Source: Eutypa lata (taxonomy: Eukaryota; Ascomycota; Sordariomycetes; Xylariales; Diatrypaceae). Taken from it: 64,000 nt of DNA. The stretch spans positions 310,001 through 374,000 of the forward strand of contig JAKULF010000002.1 of assembly GCA_022661535.1 (NCBI GenBank). The letters are read 5' to 3'. The number at the start of each line of letters is the position of its first letter. Positions within the stretch are counted from its first letter, which is position 1. The notes under the pieces are model-generated. The model was given only the letters and a program-made list of their open reading frames with translations. It did no database searches and was not told where the DNA came from. This document shows positions 59,018 to 64,000 of the stretch, piece after piece. A program made the position numbers and the translations under genes.

Positions 59018-59479
59018 AATGATAGAGGTGCTTACGACTTGTTTGAAGATTACAAGTATTGAAGGTAAGCCGAGAAATGGGGGTGTGTAAACTTTACGTT
59101 GGGGTGGGATGATTCGGCAACAGGTGGATCAACAATACGCCCGGATAATCATCAACGAAGAGTTCTGTATATGGCTATGCTCTACAATGCACCATTAAGG
59201 GGCGTAATTATCTTAGTAATAATGGCCTCACGTACACTTCGCCACGATGCAGCATAAGTATGACATACTCTAGCTTTATAGCGAATCAGAAATCGTTGCC
59301 GTAGCACTGGTCCCGTATGCGATGTGGTACTAATCCCGCAATGGCGTTTCGCAGCCTCACGGATGTGTGCATGCCCGTATTCTGATGTTTCAAGGCTGCC
59401 CCTCGCCGAAATTATAAAATAGCTCGTGGTCAGCAAAACTTCCGTTGACTCGATTCTGTGATAACCGCTGGATAATCAT
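59018..59479. promoter_or_regulatory. Divergent promoter between HeLo and kinase-ankyrin genes
   Basis: 462 bp separate the two start codons. No TATA box or repeated motif stands out. The short distance implies a shared regulatory region. Confidence 0.45.
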
Positions 59480-62400
59480 ATGATGAATACTCACGACAAT
59501 GAGTGGAGAGACTTGCGACCCTCAGTTAAGAGGGTCGCAAGCGACTTAATTGGAGCGGTTGCTAACTGCTTGATCTCCAATGATGACTTCCAGAAGAAAC
59601 TGCACAAAATTTTGCCAGTGCGTCAAGGCAATCGACAGCCTATGAAGATACGTTTACGGGACCAGGAGTTCAATACCATCACCACGCTTCTTCAGATGCG
59701 TGGCAAACGAGAATGGGCCCTGAGACCGAGAACTTTCGTTATTCTCTACATGACAGGCCTTGAAGACTTCATGGACTCATTCATTAGAGACAACCGAAGT
59801 GACTATTTCCTTCCTTACACCGAGACCAATCTCCCAGATGCTTTGACGGGAGAACATAGAGCACGGTTTCTTGAATATCAACAGCACGTACTCGATGGCC
59901 AAGGCGTCAGGCTTGAATCCGGAGGCTCAAGACATCAGAACTGCCACGGAGATGCGCAACAGAAATTCTTCATCTTCAGGAAGAGACTAGGCCAGGGGGG
60001 TTCTCAGATATATAGGTCTCAGGTCGATCACGTTGTCGGAAAGCACACTCTGGCAGACTTTGCTTTAAAAACAATACCACGGCAGCAGATTGACGACACG
60101 AAAGACAAACGAATCCTCACTTTATTCCAAAATGAGCTTGAGGTCTTGCAATTTATAGACCACCATCACATTGTCAAGGTTCTTGGTTCATACACTGATT
60201 CTAAGGTTGTCGGTATCTTGACTCAACCTGTGGCCGACGAAGACCTCGCAAGCTTCTTAGAACAACAGCTTCCATCATCCGACGAGGCCGATCGGCGCAT
60301 GCGAATACGAACCTTCTTTGGCTGCATTGCTACCGCCATCGATTACCTTCACAACAACAAGATCCAAACCATTCAGCACAAAGACATCAAGCCCAATAAC
60401 ATCCTCGTCAAGGAAAGCACAGTATATCTAACAGATTTCGGGACTGCGCAAGTAAAGAGAGGGAGTCTCGACGACACAACCGAAGCATCGACAAACCCCA
60501 GCATGAAGTTTTTATCCAAGAGATATGCTCCTACCGAGGCAATTGCCGGAGTGAGTACTATTAGAATATGTCATAGGGATCAGTATTCTAATGAGCCACT
60601 AGACGCGCACGCATGCAAGCGACATATGGTCCCTAGGTTGCGTTTTCATCGAAATGCTCACTATTCTTGCTGGAAAATCAATGCAAAACCTCAATACCTT
60701 TTTCCAGAATAAAACGAACGGGTCCGGATCGACCGCCTACCATGAAAATGAGAGAGCGCTTACCATGTGGTTACAAAGGCTTCGCGAGATTCTGTCCAGT
60801 TCCAAGAACCCTGAGGACGCGAAACTTGTTGATATGGTTGGAGCCATGTGCAAAATGAGAAAAGAGGAAAGACTTACAGCGTGCGACCTTGTCCGACGGC
60901 TTTTCAAATTAGAAGGGCCTTACCATGGGCTTTGCTGTAGTGACCGGCCACTATTGCCAAGTGGACACCATTCGGTTTCACGTAGCTCGAGCTTCTTGCC
61001 AAACGATGCGTCTGATACACCAGGTGCAGAAGGTGATAACGATGGTACCGTGACTGAACTTATCCCCATTGGTGGAACTTTCAATGCCAGACCAGCCAGC
61101 TACTTTCCTCCATCTGTAGAGGACGTCGAGACCACGACCGTAGTAATCCACCATGCATTGCCAGGAGATTCTCTCCACGTGCTGGAGGACGTTACTGAAC
61201 TGCCACTCTCAAACTTAGAGAGAACGAACATAGATCAAGCATCGGACGACCAAAGCCAAAGTGGAACACAGCCAGCTTATGTTGATCGGGACAAAGCTGG
61301 GGAACTTCGAAAAGGCGACGAGCTCTGTGAAGCGAAATATACTTTAGGTGAACCACTGGATGTAACATCACAGCTTTCAGACCCAACTGGTGATATGATG
61401 CCCTGCCCTTGGCCAAGGTGTAGGCCGCGGCAGGGCGTAGCCTACGAGGTTTTCGACGGAGTAGATTCTCTTCGGCGGCATCTGCGTCATGTTCACTTTG
61501 TTCATGATATTGGCTTGACGTGTTTAAAAGATGGTAGCAGAGATGCTCGTAATAGACAGCTAATGCTCAATGCAGAGACAGGGGCATTCAAGATGCAGAA
61601 GTCAAAGCGCGCCCTCTTAGCCGAGCTATCAGAAGAGCGACAGCTACAGCTCAAAGCGCTAGCAGTTAGAGACACCAAGAATCACGTGGCGTTTACGATA
61701 TTAATGTTGAGATCCCTGCCGCTCCAAGCGCAGCGAGCACAAAACACGTGGGAGCTTCCGCAAAGCTTGGTCTACCTTCAAGCACGTATGCGCCCTCATA
61801 TCTTCTCGGTACGTATGGTTCCCACAAACCTCTCTGATTCACGTCATCTAACTAGCAAAAGCCGCAAATAACAGATTCTCCCAATTAGAATTGCTCCAGT
61901 GAAGGCAAGAACCAAGCCGTCCGCTCTTCGTGTACGGAACCCTTATGCTTCCCAGCGTACTCCGTGCCCATGCGGAGGCTTTCATGAAACCTGCTGGCAT
62001 TTACTCCTCAGAGCAAGGCACCCGTCTGCGGACAATATCTAGTGACTGGGACGGCATAGACCTATCACTCCAAGTGGCCGCGAAGCATATGACACCAGCG
62101 GTCTTGGCAGGTTACGGCAGGTTTCGCCTTCCATGGAGTACCATAGCATACGCCCAGCCAGTTAGGCAATCCAAGACGCCTGGCTTTCTCATCTTCGGCC
62201 TCTCCGTGGAGGCATTAGCCTGTCTTGATCATCTGTACGAGAGAGGCGGTCCCCGATATCTCTTTAACGGAAAAGATCAGACGAGCGAAGACGTTACGTG
62301 GCATACTAATACTTTGGCAAGAGAGCCAGTGAAGGTCCGAATAAATGTTGCTGGTGGGGAAACAGCAGAAGTTGACGCTGATACATATATTGCCAATCCG

Positions 62401-63399
62401 AGAATCTGTATCGATACACAACATCCCACGGAATCTTGGGACATTAACCAATTCCTCCGGTGCAGGAATTTCATGAGGTTGACGGATTCGAAGGACAATA
62501 ATAGGCTTATGGCGGAGGAAGGTTTCATCGCGGACAGCTTAGGCACCAATCTTGCCCATCTAGGCGACATGATGGTCGAAAATGTGATGAAAGACGATCA
62601 CGAGGGGCTAATATCGGTTCTTGAGGAAGGTTTCTATATCGATGCGCCTTCTACCAGACATGGCACGGCGTTGCAGGCTGCAGCTAGCCAGGGCAACGTC
62701 AAGATCATGCAGTTATTGCTCGACGCCGGCGCGGATGTCAATGCTACTAGCGGACAGTACGGCACTGCACTTATTGCATCTGTTGTGGAGGGCCATTTTG
62801 ATGCCATGAACCTCTTGCTGAATTATTCCGCGAGACCATTCATATCTGGAGGGAAATACGTCAGTGCCCTTTATCAGGGCGTCGTTTTTGACCGCTTGGA
62901 CATGGTACATACACTACTAGAGAAAGGCTCATGGCTCACTACAGACTATGGCGAGCTCCTCGATTTAGCAATTGAGCACAGCAACGACGAGATGTACGAA
63001 GAACTTTTACGGTATGATGTCCGTAGACTCCATCGAAAACTGCGCCAAGCAGACCTAAATACTGGACTTCGGGATTCTGTCCACAACCACAAGAACCAGC
63101 AGGTTCAAAAGTCGATATCAGCTGGAGCTCTTTGTCTGTTGGAAGCCGCCACACTTTACAACCAGCCTGGGAAATGGACTGGAATCAAACTGGTGAGAGT
63201 CCTAAGAGCAGGGTTTGAAGCCGGTCTAGACAAGAAGGTGCTGAAGCATATCCGACCTTATGTTCACTCCTATCCGGCAATCCAGCAATTTTTTGTGCAA
63301 GCTGTTAGCGGGAGCTTCGGCGGAAGACTACACCCAACACGTCATAGCAATAATGACGAGCCCGTATCCGGGGCCAAACATCGCTTACGTGACGACTGA
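59480..63399 (+). CDS. Protein kinase - zinc finger - GGCT-like - ankyrin protein, frame-broken
   Basis: Exons 59480-60550, 60603-61808 and 61910-63399. Intron 1 (GTGAGT...CTAG, 52 nt) joins in phase inside the kinase domain. Order: an unknown N-terminal region of about 160 residues; a kinase domain with glycine loop RLGQGGS (about 166), FALKTI, HKDIKPNNIL (about 300), TDFGTA (about 318) and SDIWSLGC, so probably active; a Ser/Asp-rich linker; a C2H2-like finger (CPWPRC ... LRRHLRHVH, 61404-61500); a region like gamma-glutamylcyclotransferase/AIG2 (LFVYGTLMLPSVL, TPAVLAGYGRF); and two or three ankyrin repeats (TALQAAASQGNVKIMQLLL). Near 61690 the frame must shift by one base to reach the linker leading into the GGCT-like part. 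The last 40 codons are also uncertain: another frame (63260-63475) reads as plausible protein. Confidence 0.7.
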
Positions 63400-64000
63400 T
63401 GAACTTGCTATTATGACTGCATGGGACGGATCGCACAAAAGAAACTCTACAGCTCCAGGAGGCAGAGATTCCTAGTGTACGGACCTGGTGTAGGTGAGCC
63501 TTAGTATAAGTGTCATATATCTCTAGCTCTCGGGGCTCATCCTAAGTACGGCCCAAGAAGATGATAGGGGAAGATATAGTAAGTACAAGTTGAATAAGGC
63601 ATAAGACGTTGCACGCCCACCAAGTTCATATAGAAGTAGGGTAGCAGTAACAAAGATATGAAGGTCTAGCGCAATCAATACCGTGACGGCGTTACGAGTA
63701 GACAACACTACGGTCCTATTCAGAGTTTAATGTGCTGCTAGGGGAGAGTCTGTATAAGATCTTAAAGACTGGTGCGTTGAAAAGTGGGGAATATAATGAT
63801 ATGTTCACTTATTGTAGCAGTTAGCTGCTGTTCGAAGCTGTTTGTCCAAGTTATATACAAGAATAATAAGCCATCGACGCCAGGCCCTTATGACAGAGTC
63901 GCATGGTGTAGGTACCACCTCCTCCCATCGTCATTCCTGAACTAGAAGTATGACGAGTCGCTGTTACGCTTGCCTATTTTTAGTCTAGGCCCCGGTAGAC
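63400..64000. other. Right edge, no gene called
   Basis: 3' flank of the kinase-ankyrin gene. An alternative C-terminal frame continues to 63475. Nothing else recognised before the window ends. Confidence 0.5.

Noticed and set aside
63260..63475. Frame as a separate small gene
   Set aside because: More likely an alternative C-terminus of the kinase-ankyrin gene; no independent start evidence.
1..64000. CRISPR array, rRNA, bacterial operon features
   Set aside because: None present; introns and gene families are fungal.

Overview
The window is nuclear DNA of a filamentous ascomycete (Pezizomycotina). The genes carry short GT-AG introns, mostly about 45-150 nt, often with CTAAC/CTGAC-type branch sites. 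The gene families are fungal too: F-box proteins, a Zn(II)2Cys6 regulator, HET and HeLo domain genes, MFS drug-type transporters, a cytochrome P450 and an NRPS-like reductase. I cannot fix the genus. Density is low, about 20 genes in 64 kb with long gaps, which suggests accessory or subtelomere-like territory. I saw no rRNA, convincing tRNA, CRISPR array or telomere repeat.

Layout. 1-6.85 kb: gene-poor DNA with two copies of a tRNA-related SINE and a pyrimidine-rich tract. 6.86-16.95 kb: a degenerate acyl-protein-thioesterase-like gene, an F-box gene, a P450, an MFS transporter and a GFA/CENP-V domain gene, all on the minus strand. 18-23 kb: a weak 133-codon reading frame, a stand-alone RNase H gene and more SINE-like DNA. 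22.9-27.9 kb: a secreted polysaccharide deacetylase, a short-chain dehydrogenase and a BTB-like gene, all plus strand. 30.4-36.0 kb: a divergent pair made of an adenylation-thiolation-reductase NRPS-like enzyme (minus) and a DIT1/PvcA-type isocyanide synthase (plus). 38.5-41.3 kb: a large Q-rich Zn2Cys6 regulator. 42.7-44.7 kb: a C2H2-type gene with a C-terminal frameshift. 45.4-47.0 kb: a secreted TAP-like peptidase. 47.4-50 kb: an almost pure A/T block, a 0.5 kb inverted-repeat element and a truncated HET-domain gene. 51.2-56.4 kb: a DHA2-type transporter and a PLP-enzyme/rhodanese fusion. 57.2-63.4 kb: a divergent pair made of a HeLo-pseudokinase gene (minus) and a kinase/zinc-finger/GGCT-like/ankyrin gene (plus).

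Two gene pairs stand out. The first is the isocyanide synthase with the NRPS-like reductase: their starts lie about 0.88 kb apart around a shared intergenic region, so they look like the core of a small isocyanide gene cluster in which the carboxylate of an isonitrile (or of its amino-acid precursor) could be reduced. The second is the HeLo-pseudokinase with the kinase-ankyrin gene: their starts are about 0.46 kb apart, as expected of a fungal allorecognition or programmed-cell-death locus. Both members of that second pair, and the C2H2 gene, need a one-base frame change to read through. The metabolic and transporter genes mostly splice cleanly, apart from one uncertain P450 intron. That contrast suggests real decay of accessory genes rather than uniformly poor sequence.
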